Source of the DNA: Novimethylophilus sp036504375
GTDB taxonomy: Bacteria; Pseudomonadota; Gammaproteobacteria; Burkholderiales; Methylophilaceae
Direction: 5' to 3'
Length of the DNA stretch: 14,993 nt
Assembly (NCBI RefSeq): GCF_036504375.1
Contig: NZ_DASXVH010000070.1
Coordinates: 1 to 14,993 of the forward strand
Shown: positions 7,441 through 13,961 of the stretch, piece after piece
How the letters are laid out: each line of letters starts with the position of its first letter
How positions within the stretch are numbered: the stretch's first letter is position 1
Notes under the pieces: model-generated
What the model saw: the letters and a program-made list of their open reading frames with translations, nothing else
What the model was told of the DNA's origin: nothing
Databases searched by the model: none
Program-made: the position numbers and the translations under genes

Positions 7441-7449
7441 TTATCCCCA
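7441..7449 (+). promoter_or_regulatory. DnaA box, one mismatch
   Basis: TTATCCCCA, one base from consensus, 30 bases past the dnaA stop. Confidence 0.5.
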
Positions 7450-7478
7450 GTCCGTCCACAGCAATATGCACGGCTTGC

Positions 7479-8837
7479 TCAGTCCCCACGCAATACTTGC
7501 AACAACACATTGAACTCTTTTGCTAGCGCGGGTTCTGTTGTTTTCAAGCTATCAATTTTTTTGCAGGCATGCATCACGGTAGTGTGGTCGCGTCCGCCAA
7601 AAGCTTCGCCAATCTCGGGAAAACTGCTATTGGTCAAATCTCTCGCCAACGCCATGGCGACCTGGCGAGGCCGCGCAATATTACGCGAGCGCTTTTGGGA
7701 GTACATCTCTGCCACTTTGATCTTGTAATAGTCCGCAACAGTTTTCTGAATATTCTCTATCGTTATGGACTGTACGCGACCGATAATATCCTTGAGTGCC
7801 TCCTTGACCAAAGTCGTATCGATGGGCTTGCCGGTAAAATTGGCCATTGCCATCACACGATTAAGCGCACCTTCCAGATCGCGCACGCTGGAACGGATGT
7901 GCTTGGCGATCAGAAAAGCGACGTCTTCTTCCAATTTAACTTTGGCGGCGTGCGCTTTCTCGATCAGGATGGCTACACGCATTTCCAGTTCCGGCGGTTC
8001 CACCACCACGGTCAACCCCCAGCTGAAGCGGGTTTTCAGCCGGTCTTCGATACCGCTGATTTCCTTGGGCAAGGTATCGCAGGTGATGACGATCTGCTTG
8101 TTAGCCCCGATCAAGGATTCGAAAGCATAAAAAAACTCTTCCTGAGTGCGGCCCTTACCGGCAAAAAACTGGATATCGTCGATCAGCAACAGATCCAGCG
8201 AGTGATAGCGTTTCTTGAATTCGTCGAAGGCCTTGTGTTGGTAGGCTTTGACGACATCGGACACATACTTTTCCGCGTGCAGATAGCCGATTCTGGCATC
8301 GGGATGCTGTTCGCGCAGATGATTGCCGATCGCCTGAATCATATGGGTTTTACCCAACCCTACGCCACCATAGACGAATAATGGGTTGTATGCACCGCCC
8401 GGATTTTCTGCCACTTGCAATGCCGCGGCGCGCGCTAGTTGGTTGGCTTTGCCAGTCACGAAATTATCGAAGGTCAGGGAGCAATTCAGGCCGCTGTGAT
8501 CGCTTTTGCCGGTGATTGCGAGTTTGGTTTTTTTTGCGGTTGCCGATGCCGGAGGGGCTATTTCGACGACGGGCGCTGTAGGGATGCCCGCTTCGGCTTC
8601 GGAATCGCCCAGAACCAGCTCCACCAGGATGGGCCGCGAAAAAAAATCCTGGCCCAGTTGATGAATACGATCCAGGAACTTTTCCTTGATTGATTGCATC
8701 ACATAGCGGTTGGGGGCCACAATACGCAGACAGTCATTGTTGTCGTCAAGCTTCAGCGGCTTGATCAGCGTGTTGAACTGCATTGCTGACAGTTCACGCT
8801 CAAAACGGCCGAGACAGGCAAACCAGAAGTTTTCCAT
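7479..8837 (-). CDS. dnaA: Chromosomal replication initiator protein DnaA
   Basis: A 452-residue AAA+ initiator that binds DnaA boxes, melts the origin and loads the helicase. Domain I (1-75) is the interaction domain. Domain II (about 80-115) is a flexible Ala/Pro-rich linker. Domain III has Walker A GGVGLGKT (157-164) and Walker B LLLIDD (216-221). Domain IV carries the helix-turn-helix with VAMALARDLT and the DnaA signature GGRDHTTVMHACKKI near the C-terminus. The ATG at 8837 starts the typical MENFW sequence, but no purine-rich Shine-Dalgarno is visible before it (the leader reads CCCGTCCTCT), so translation may be deliberately weak. It is transcribed away from rpmH. A perfect DnaA box upstream suggests autoregulation. 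Confidence 0.98.
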   Translation of the reverse strand: MENFWFACLGRFERELSAMQFNTLIKPLKLDDNNDCLRIVAPNRYVMQSIKEKFLDRIHQLGQDFFSRPILVELVLGDSEAEAGIPTAPVVEIAPPASATAKKTKLAITGKSDHSGLNCSLTFDNFVTGKANQLARAAALQVAENPGGAYNPLFVYGGVGLGKTHMIQAIGNHLREQHPDARIGYLHAEKYVSDVVKAYQHKAFDEFKKRYHSLDLLLIDDIQFFAGKGRTQEEFFYAFESLIGANKQIVITCDTLPKEISGIEDRLKTRFSWGLTVVVEPPELEMRVAILIEKAHAAKVKLEEDVAFLIAKHIRSSVRDLEGALNRVMAMANFTGKPIDTTLVKEALKDIIGRVQSITIENIQKTVADYYKIKVAEMYSQKRSRNIARPRQVAMALARDLTNSSFPEIGEAFGGRDHTTVMHACKKIDSLKTTEPALAKEFNVLLQVLRGD

Positions 8838-8881
8838 AGAGGACGGGATTTAATTAAACACCTGATTTTCTTGGACCGATG

Positions 8882-8912
8882 ATTTTAGTCTTTTTAGGGT
8901 GAGTTATCCACA
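8882..8912 (-). promoter_or_regulatory. dnaA: Probable dnaA promoter overlapping a DnaA box
   Basis: On the minus strand TAAAAT (8882-8887) is a good -10 element, and the -35 position falls on or beside TGTGGATAA, the DnaA box. The overlap would let DnaA shut off its own promoter. The -35 itself is poor, so the start point is tentative. Confidence 0.35.
8904..8912 (+). promoter_or_regulatory. Consensus DnaA box
   Basis: TTATCCACA, a perfect match to the high-affinity DnaA box, in the 166-base gap between the divergent dnaA and rpmH genes. It is the only perfect box I found in the window's intergenic DNA. Confidence 0.75.
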
Positions 8913-8932
8913 GCCGACGAAAGATAATTCGA

Positions 8933-8962
8933 TTGACAAGCAAGGCGATTGCGGGGTTTAAT
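8933..8962 (+). promoter_or_regulatory. rpmH: rpmH operon promoter
   Basis: TTGACA (8933-8938), an 18-bp spacer, then TTTAAT (8957-8962). Transcription would begin near 8969, about 35 bases before rpmH. It should drive rpmH and, through read-through, rnpA-yidD-yidC-mnmE. Confidence 0.6.
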
Positions 8963-9003
8963 TACGCCCTTTTAAGTTTTAAGTTATTCGAAAGAGGTTC
9001 GCG

Positions 9004-9138
9004 ATGAAACGTACTTACCAACCTTCCAAGGTTCGCCGCGCCCGCACCCATGGTTTTCTGGTGCGTATGAAGACCAAAGGTGGCCGTGCCGTCATCAATG
9101 CGCGCCGCGCCAAGGGCCGCGCCCGCCTCGCAGTATAA
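9004..9138 (+). CDS. rpmH: 50S ribosomal protein L34
   Basis: A 44-residue, very basic protein starting MKRTYQPSKVRRARTHGF and ending ARRAKGRARLAV, a near-exact fit to L34 of the large ribosomal subunit. AAAGAGG lies six bases before the ATG, a strong ribosome site, as expected for an abundant protein. It is the first gene of the rightward series, with rnpA following after 12 bases. Confidence 0.98.
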   Translation: MKRTYQPSKVRRARTHGFLVRMKTKGGRAVINARRAKGRARLAV

Positions 9139-9150
9139 GTTCGGCGAAGC

Positions 9151-9549
9151 GTGGTTGGCTACGGCTTCCCCAGCCGATATAAACTAAAAAAAACGGATGA
9201 GTTTTCATCCGTTTTTAGTTTCCGGCGGCGTATTTTCGGGGATTGCCTGGCCCTGCATTACCAGCCCAACAGCTTGGGCCATCCCAGACTGGGTATTGTC
9301 GTAGGCAAGAAAACCGCGCGCCGCGCCGTAGCGAGAAACTACATGCGGCGCGTTTTGCGTGAATGGTTCCGGCTGAATCGCGAGACATTGGACGGGCTGG
9401 ATCTGGTGGTCAGGGTGCAGAAGTCTTTTGGGCGCGCCGAATCCGGTCTGGTTCGGGAAGAGCTGCAGCGATTGCTGAACAGGCTGCAAAAAATGACTGG
9501 TAAAACGCAGGATAAAACAGATGGCGCGTCTGCTGATCTGGCTGGTTAA
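9151..9549 (+). CDS. rnpA: Ribonuclease P protein component
   Basis: A 132-residue basic protein that assists the RNase P RNA in cutting the 5' leader from tRNA precursors. It shows the early KKTDEFSSVFSFRRR block, the LGIVVGKKTARRAVARN stretch and the RNR motif in RNYMRR that contacts RNA. The start is GTG at 9151; no ATG is near, and the ribosome site is weak. Together with an internal terminator-like hairpin at 9181-9221, this would keep RnpA far below L34, as cells need. The last 29 bases overlap yidD. The C-terminal 20 residues (KMTGKTQDKTDGASADLAG) look like an unstructured tail. Confidence 0.96.
   Translation: MVGYGFPSRYKLKKTDEFSSVFSFRRRIFGDCLALHYQPNSLGHPRLGIVVGKKTARRAVARNYMRRVLREWFRLNRETLDGLDLVVRVQKSFGRAESGLVREELQRLLNRLQKMTGKTQDKTDGASADLAG
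9181..9221 (+). terminator. Terminator-like hairpin inside rnpA (possible attenuator)
   Basis: ACGGATGA (9193-9200), a GTTT loop and TCATCCGT (9205-9212) form a perfect 8-bp stem, followed by TTTTAGTTT. The pairing extends through AAACTAAAAA on the left and TTTTTAGTTT on the right, with three extra As bulged. It lies at codons 11-24 of rnpA, 43-83 bases past the rpmH stop. It could end part of the rpmH transcripts. It also encodes the conserved DEFSSVF segment, so chance is possible. Confidence 0.5.
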
Positions 9550-9730
9550 GGCTTACAGGTTGTTGCTGAGTCCGCTGCTGGGCAACAATTGCCGTTTTTC
9601 CCCCAGCTGTTCGCGCTATGCTATTGAAGCGCTGGGCAAATATGGAGCCTTGCGAGGTGGCTGGCTAACGCTTCGTCGCGTGCTACGATGTCATCCATGG
9701 CATGCTGGCGGGTACGATCCCATACCGTAA
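9521..9730 (+). CDS. yidD: Membrane protein insertion efficiency factor YidD
   Basis: A 69-residue protein with an amphipathic N-terminal helix (LLIWLVKAYRLLLSPLLG), the family hallmark CRFSPSCSRYA and the RCHPWHAGGYDPIP ending. YidD lies on the inner face of the membrane and aids YidC-dependent insertion. It overlaps the end of rnpA by 29 bases in another frame and sits 15 bases before yidC, the standard rnpA-yidD-yidC order. Confidence 0.96.
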   Translation: MARLLIWLVKAYRLLLSPLLGNNCRFSPSCSRYAIEALGKYGALRGGWLTLRRVLRCHPWHAGGYDPIP

Positions 9731-9745
9731 CAATTTAGAGAATCT

Positions 9746-11368
9746 ATGGACACTCAACGTCTGATCCTGTTTCTGGTCTTTTCCTTTTCCATTTTGTTGC
9801 TGTGGGATAATTGGGAGCGGCAGCATGCGCCGCAGCCGGCTGCACAAACCCAGCAAGCTCGGGTTCAGGATGTCCCGGCGGGAACCGTCAAGGCTAATCA
9901 GGCTAACGTTGCTGCCCCTGTCGCTGAGGCATTTTCCCTGCCTGCCGGCCAGAAAATCCATGTAAAGACCGATATGGTCGAAGCGGATATCGATACCCAG
10001 GGTGGCGATTTGCGCCATCTTGAATTGCTGCATCACAAAGCTACCGAAGATAAGAACAAGAATTTCGTATTGTTCGATGACCGTAGCCAGTCTCGTCTGT
10101 ATGTTGCCCAATCGGGGCTGATCGGCGCGGACTTACCCACCCACAAGAGCGCATTTACCGCACAAGCCAACAATTATGAGTTGGCCAGCGGCAGCGACAA
10201 GCTCGAAGTGCGCCTGTCCTGGAGGAACGACGCCGGCCTGCAGGTGGACAAGGTCTACACCTTCCACCGCGGCAGCTACGTGGTCGACCTGCGCTATGAC
10301 ATCCATAACGGCAGCGCGGCGCCGCTTGAGCCTTCGGCTTACTTCCAGCTGGTGCACGACAGCGAGTCCAGCAAGGGTTCGGCGATGATGCCGACGTTCT
10401 CGGGTGCGGCTTTTTATACCGAAGCCGACAAGTATAAAAAGCTCAAGTTCGACGATATGAAAAAGAGCAACCTGTCGAAGAACGCCAGCGACGGCTGGAT
10501 CGGCATGGTGCAGCACTATTTCGCCAGTGCCTGGATCCCCAAATCCGGTGCGGGCCGCGAGTACTACACCAAGGACTTGGGCGGCAACCTGTATTCGGCG
10601 GGTGCCGTCACGCCCGTGGGCGCGATCGCGCCAGGCGCTTCCGGCAGCGTAAGCGCCCGCCTGTATGCCGGTCCGCAGGAACAGAAGCACCTTAAGGAGG
10701 CGGCGCCCGGCCTCGAATACACGGTCGATTACGGCTGGCTAACCGTGATTGCCTCGCCGCTGTTCTGGGTGCTGACGATGATCCAGAAGCTCGTGCACAA
10801 CTGGGGCGCGGCGATCATCCTGCTCACGGTGCTGCTCAAGCTGCTGTTCTTCCCGCTGTCGGCCGCCAGCTACAAGTCCATGGCGCACATGCGCAAGGTG
10901 GCGCCGCGCCTGCAGCAGATCAAGGAACGCTACGGCGACGACCGCGAGAAGCTGCACCAGGCGATGATGGAGTTGTACAAGACCGAAAAAATCAACCCGA
11001 TGGGCGGCTGTCTGCCGATCGTCGTGCAGATACCGGTGTTCATCGCGCTGTACTGGGTGCTGCTGGGCAGCGTCGAGATGCGCCACGCGCCGTTCATATT
11101 GTGGATACAGGATCTGTCGGCGACCGACCCCTACTATGTGCTGCCGATCCTCATGGGCGCGACCATGCTGATCCAGAGCAGCCTCAACCCGCCGCCGCCG
11201 GACCCGATCCAGGCCAAGGTGATGAAGATCATGCCGGTAGCGTTCAGCGTGTTCTTCTTCTTCTTCCCGGCGGGCCTGGTGCTGTACTGGCTGGTGAACA
11301 ACATCCTGTCCATCGCGCAGCAATGGGCGATCAACCGCTCCATCGAAGGTGCCGGCAAAAAAGCCTGA
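9746..11368 (+). CDS. yidC: Membrane protein insertase YidC
   Basis: A 540-residue Gram-negative-type insertase that folds and inserts inner-membrane proteins, with or without SecYEG. TM1 is at residues 6-20. A Gln/Ala-rich linker (about 25-65) leads to the large periplasmic beta-sandwich domain (about 65-325). TM2 (332-350) and TM3 (353-371) follow. The groove residue is Lys (K365 in LLKLLFFPL), where E. coli has R366, a known basic alternative. The coiled cytoplasmic hairpin spans about 378-412. NPMGGCLPIVVQIPVFIALYW (417-437) and two more C-terminal helices complete the core, with a short basic tail. AGAGA lies five bases before the ATG. The stop overlaps the mnmE start by 20 bases. Base composition rises to clearly GC-rich partway, at about 10180. 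Confidence 0.97.
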   Translation: MDTQRLILFLVFSFSILLLWDNWERQHAPQPAAQTQQARVQDVPAGTVKANQANVAAPVAEAFSLPAGQKIHVKTDMVEADIDTQGGDLRHLELLHHKATEDKNKNFVLFDDRSQSRLYVAQSGLIGADLPTHKSAFTAQANNYELASGSDKLEVRLSWRNDAGLQVDKVYTFHRGSYVVDLRYDIHNGSAAPLEPSAYFQLVHDSESSKGSAMMPTFSGAAFYTEADKYKKLKFDDMKKSNLSKNASDGWIGMVQHYFASAWIPKSGAGREYYTKDLGGNLYSAGAVTPVGAIAPGASGSVSARLYAGPQEQKHLKEAAPGLEYTVDYGWLTVIASPLFWVLTMIQKLVHNWGAAIILLTVLLKLLFFPLSAASYKSMAHMRKVAPRLQQIKERYGDDREKLHQAMMELYKTEKINPMGGCLPIVVQIPVFIALYWVLLGSVEMRHAPFILWIQDLSATDPYYVLPILMGATMLIQSSLNPPPPDPIQAKVMKIMPVAFSVFFFFFPAGLVLYWLVNNILSIAQQWAINRSIEGAGKKA

Positions 11369-12695
11369 TGTAATCGCCGCCATCGCCACCGCACCCGGCC
11401 GCGGCGGCATTGGCGTGGTGCGGGTCTCCGGGCCCGATCTGGCTGAACTGGCGCGGGCGATTCTGGGCACATGCCCTGCCCCGCGCCATGCCGCGTATCT
11501 TGATTTTATTGATGCCGACGGTTCTGTCATCGACCGCGGCATCGCGGTCCACTTCCCCTCCCCGCATTCCTACACCGGCGAAGACGTGCTCGAATTGCAG
11601 GGCCACGGCGGCACCGCTGTCATGCAGCGCTTGCTGCAGCGCTGCCTGGACCTGGGCGCACGCCTCGCCGAACCGGGCGAATTCACGCGCCGCGCCTACC
11701 TCAACGACAAGCTCGACCTGGCCCAGGCCGAAGCCGTGGCCGACCTCATCGAGGCCTCTACCGCGCAGGCCGCGCAGAGCGCGATGCGTTCGCTTTGCGG
11801 CGAGTTCTCCGGGCATATTCACGCACTGCGCGACAAGCTCATCAACTTGCGCATGTACGTCGAGGCCTGCCTGGATTTTCCCGAGGAGGACATCGATTTC
11901 ATTGCCGAGGGCGGCGTCGCAGAAAAACTCGCGACGGTCGCCGGCGAGCTCGAGGCCGTATTCTCCAGCGCAAGACAGGGGAATTTGCTGCGCGAAGGTA
12001 TACACATCGTCCTCATCGGCCAGCCCAACGTCGGCAAATCCAGCCTCATGAACCAGCTCGCCGGCGAAGAGGTTGCCATTGTCACCCCGATCGCCGGCAC
12101 CACGCGCGACACCATCAAGAGCGAAATCCATATCGAAGGCGTGCCGCTGCACATCATCGACACCGCCGGCTTAAGAGAAACCGCCGACGAAGTCGAACAG
12201 CAAGGCATCGCCCGCACCTGGCGAGCCACAGAAAACGCGCAGATCGCGCTAATTCTCGTCGACGCAGCCCACGGTGTCACGGCAACCGAAAAATCGATTC
12301 TGGCCCGCCTGGCGACGGTTTCCCAGCAAGTGTGGGTGCACAACAAAATCGACCTCACCCAATCGCAGCCTCAAATTGTCGAGCAGGCAGGCGAGACCCA
12401 TATCCATCTCTCCGCTAAAACCGGAACCGGCATCGACCTGCTGCGTAGCCATCTGCTTCAGCTCGCCGGCTGGCAGGCGGGCGGCGAAGGTGTCTACATG
12501 GCAAGGGAACGCCACCTGCGCGCGCTGGCTCAAGTCAGGGAATGTCTGCAACGCGCTGCCGACAACCTCAAGCAGCCGGAACTGCTGGCTGAGGAGCTGC
12601 GCCTGGCGCAGGAATCGCTCAACGAAATTACCGGAGAATTTACGTCCGATGATTTGTTAGGCGAGATTTTCAGTCGCTTTTGTATCGGCAAGTGA
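11349..12695 (+). CDS. mnmE: tRNA modification GTPase MnmE
   Basis: A 448-residue GTPase that, with MnmG, adds an (aminomethyl or carboxymethylaminomethyl) group to carbon 5 of wobble uridine in certain tRNAs. The N-terminal tetrahydrofolate-binding domain includes APGRGGIGVVRVSGP and HSYTGEDVLELQGHGG. The G domain has G1 GQPNVGKS (224-231), G2 around TTRDT (251-255), G3 DTAG (271-274) and G4 NKID (332-335), followed by SAK (355-357). The C-terminus ends in CIGK with the conserved Cys. The start is GTG at 11349, inside the end of yidC; no ATG lies before the conserved region, so translation is probably coupled to yidC. Confidence 0.97.
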   Translation: MPAKKPDVIAAIATAPGRGGIGVVRVSGPDLAELARAILGTCPAPRHAAYLDFIDADGSVIDRGIAVHFPSPHSYTGEDVLELQGHGGTAVMQRLLQRCLDLGARLAEPGEFTRRAYLNDKLDLAQAEAVADLIEASTAQAAQSAMRSLCGEFSGHIHALRDKLINLRMYVEACLDFPEEDIDFIAEGGVAEKLATVAGELEAVFSSARQGNLLREGIHIVLIGQPNVGKSSLMNQLAGEEVAIVTPIAGTTRDTIKSEIHIEGVPLHIIDTAGLRETADEVEQQGIARTWRATENAQIALILVDAAHGVTATEKSILARLATVSQQVWVHNKIDLTQSQPQIVEQAGETHIHLSAKTGTGIDLLRSHLLQLAGWQAGGEGVYMARERHLRALAQVRECLQRAADNLKQPELLAEELRLAQESLNEITGEFTSDDLLGEIFSRFCIGK

Positions 12696-12696
12696 T

Positions 12697-12712
12697 TGTT
12701 TCACGTGGAACA
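12697..12712. promoter_or_regulatory. parS site 2 (ParB binding)
   Basis: TGTTTCACGTGGAACA, starting one base after the mnmE stop. Its reverse complement TGTTCCACGTGAAACA fits the consensus TGTTNCACGTGAAACA fully and is identical to parS site 3. Confidence 0.82.
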
Positions 12713-12806
12713 ATATGATTGCCAATGGCTTATGCCAGTAGTAGGCTACATCAAATTTCGTTAGCCCCCATTTATGCGGCACGTGGGCTGGCTTCACTAG
12801 GAATCG

Positions 12807-13736
12807 GTGATGCTTGGTTCTGAATTTTCCCGATGGATTAATCCTGTGCTCAAAGCTCTGAGTGAGCTTGGGGGATCAGCGCGCCCTCGCGAAGTTGTAG
12901 AGCTAGTCGGGAGCAATGAACGCGTTGCCGACGAAGTGTTAGATCAAATCAATCCGGCAGGCGGGCAGCGCTTTCCCAATCAGGTCCATTGGGCACGGTT
13001 CTATCTTGCTGAAGCAGGTTTCATCGATCGTTCCCGCCATGGTGTGTGGAAGCTTACAGAAAAGGGTGCAAAAATTGGACAACTCGACGAAGCTGCCATC
13101 AAAGCGCTTGTTGACGAAGTTCAAGAACACTCGAGGAACCCAAAAGTGGCTGGCCCAATGCCGGTTCGGGAGGAGCAGGAAATCACCACAAGGCCAGCCC
13201 CCGCTCGCGAGCCTGCACAACCAGAAACTAGCGCGACCGTTTCATCTGAAGAATTGGCCCCAGAGCAAGAGGGCGGTGACTATCGGTCTCGGCTTCTAGA
13301 GATACTGCAAGCACTTCCACCAGCTGGCTTCGAACGCCTCTGTCAACGGCTCCTTCGCGAGGCGGGATTCGAGCAGGTGATTGTGACCGGGAAGAGCGGC
13401 GACGGAGGCATCGATGGTCATGGCATATTGTCGCTGAATGCCTTCGTGAGTTTTCGTGTCCTGTTTCAGTGCAAGCGATATGTAGGTTCGGTGACACCAA
13501 GTCAAGTGCGTGACTTTAGGGGAGCCATGCAGGGGCGTGCAGATAAGGGCTTGATTCTAACTACAGGATCGTTCACCTCAGAAGCTCGGCGCGAGTCCTC
13601 CCGAGATGGGGCACCTCCAATCGAATTAGTAGATGGAGAGAAACTGATTGAGCTCTTTGCCAAACTCGACCTTGGATTGCGCCCAGTGACAACTTATGAC
13701 ATCGATGACAGCTTCTTCGCTGAGTACCGCAAGTAG
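12807..13736 (+). CDS. Mrr-family type IV restriction endonuclease
   Basis: A 309-residue protein in two parts. Residues 1-90 form an Mrr_N-type winged helix (INPVLKALSELGGSARPREVVE... then FPNQVHWARFYLAEAGFI and HGVWKLTEKG), expected to bind DNA. A charged, Pro-rich linker (about 110-157) follows. Residues 160-290 are the Mrr catalytic domain, of the PD-(D/E)xK fold, with FERLCQRLLREAGF (E176), GDGGIDGHG (D203) and FQCKRY (Q221, K223); all catalytic residues are present. Mrr enzymes cut modified (methylated) DNA; the exact target is unknown. The frame opens with GTG at 12807, but AGGA at 12799-12802 is seven bases from the ATG at 12810, the better start. No methyltransferase partner is nearby, as expected for type IV. 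It is inserted between mnmE and mnmG, with less GC-rich codon use than mnmG. Confidence 0.88.
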   Translation: MMLGSEFSRWINPVLKALSELGGSARPREVVELVGSNERVADEVLDQINPAGGQRFPNQVHWARFYLAEAGFIDRSRHGVWKLTEKGAKIGQLDEAAIKALVDEVQEHSRNPKVAGPMPVREEQEITTRPAPAREPAQPETSATVSSEELAPEQEGGDYRSRLLEILQALPPAGFERLCQRLLREAGFEQVIVTGKSGDGGIDGHGILSLNAFVSFRVLFQCKRYVGSVTPSQVRDFRGAMQGRADKGLILTTGSFTSEARRESSRDGAPPIELVDGEKLIELFAKLDLGLRPVTTYDIDDSFFAEYRK

Positions 13737-13866
13737 GCCGCTATTGCTGACGGTGGCCGCTAGCCTCATGTGAGTGGTGCTTTCCCAAGCAGTGGAGCCA
13801 GATTGGTTTGGATTGGCGAGCCGAGTTAGGCTCAAAATGGATTCTTGTAAGGCACACCAGCCAACT

Positions 13867-13882
13867 TGTTCCACGTGAAACA
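13867..13882. promoter_or_regulatory. parS site 3 (ParB binding)
   Basis: TGTTCCACGTGAAACA, a full match to TGTTNCACGTGAAACA. It is the exact reverse complement of site 2, and lies 12 bases before the likely mnmG -35 element. Confidence 0.85.
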
Positions 13883-13894
13883 TCCCTAATTTGC

Positions 13895-13924
13895 CTGACA
13901 ACCCCACCCCCTTTGCAGTATCAT
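13895..13924 (+). promoter_or_regulatory. mnmG: Probable mnmG promoter
   Basis: CTGACA (13895-13900), 18 bp, then TATCAT (13919-13924); each hexamer is one base from consensus. Transcription would start near 13931, about 30 bases before the gene. ParB spreading from the adjacent parS could affect it. Confidence 0.5.
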
Positions 13925-13961
13925 GGGCGCCTTTTCCGCAGTATCTGGATGACTTGCGCAC

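Larger units (their letters stand above)
7278..7478. other. Candidate oriC (dnaA-dnaN gap)
   Basis: A 201-base gap with a strongly AT-rich core (about 7320-7365) suited to strand opening. DnaA-box-like sites flank it: TTATCTACA on the minus strand at 7318-7326 and TTATCCCCA on the plus strand at 7441-7449, each one mismatch from TTATCCACA. Weaker sites are TTCTGCACA (7404-7412, two mismatches) and a TCCACA core at 7455-7460. Short unboxed AT repeats such as GATAACAGATAATAA (7289-7303) lie at the dnaN side. A functional origin is inferred, not shown; the dnaA-rpmH gap is the other candidate. Confidence 0.5.

Noticed and set aside
10739..12152. Long leftward open frames opposite yidC and mnmE
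   Set aside because: They are antisense to strongly conserved genes in GC-rich DNA, where stop codons are rare on all frames. The translations are Arg/His-rich and low in complexity.
12776..12790. Extra CACGTG core at 12780-12785 as a fourth parS
   Set aside because: Only the six-base core matches; the arms (GCGG and GGCT) do not fit the parS consensus.
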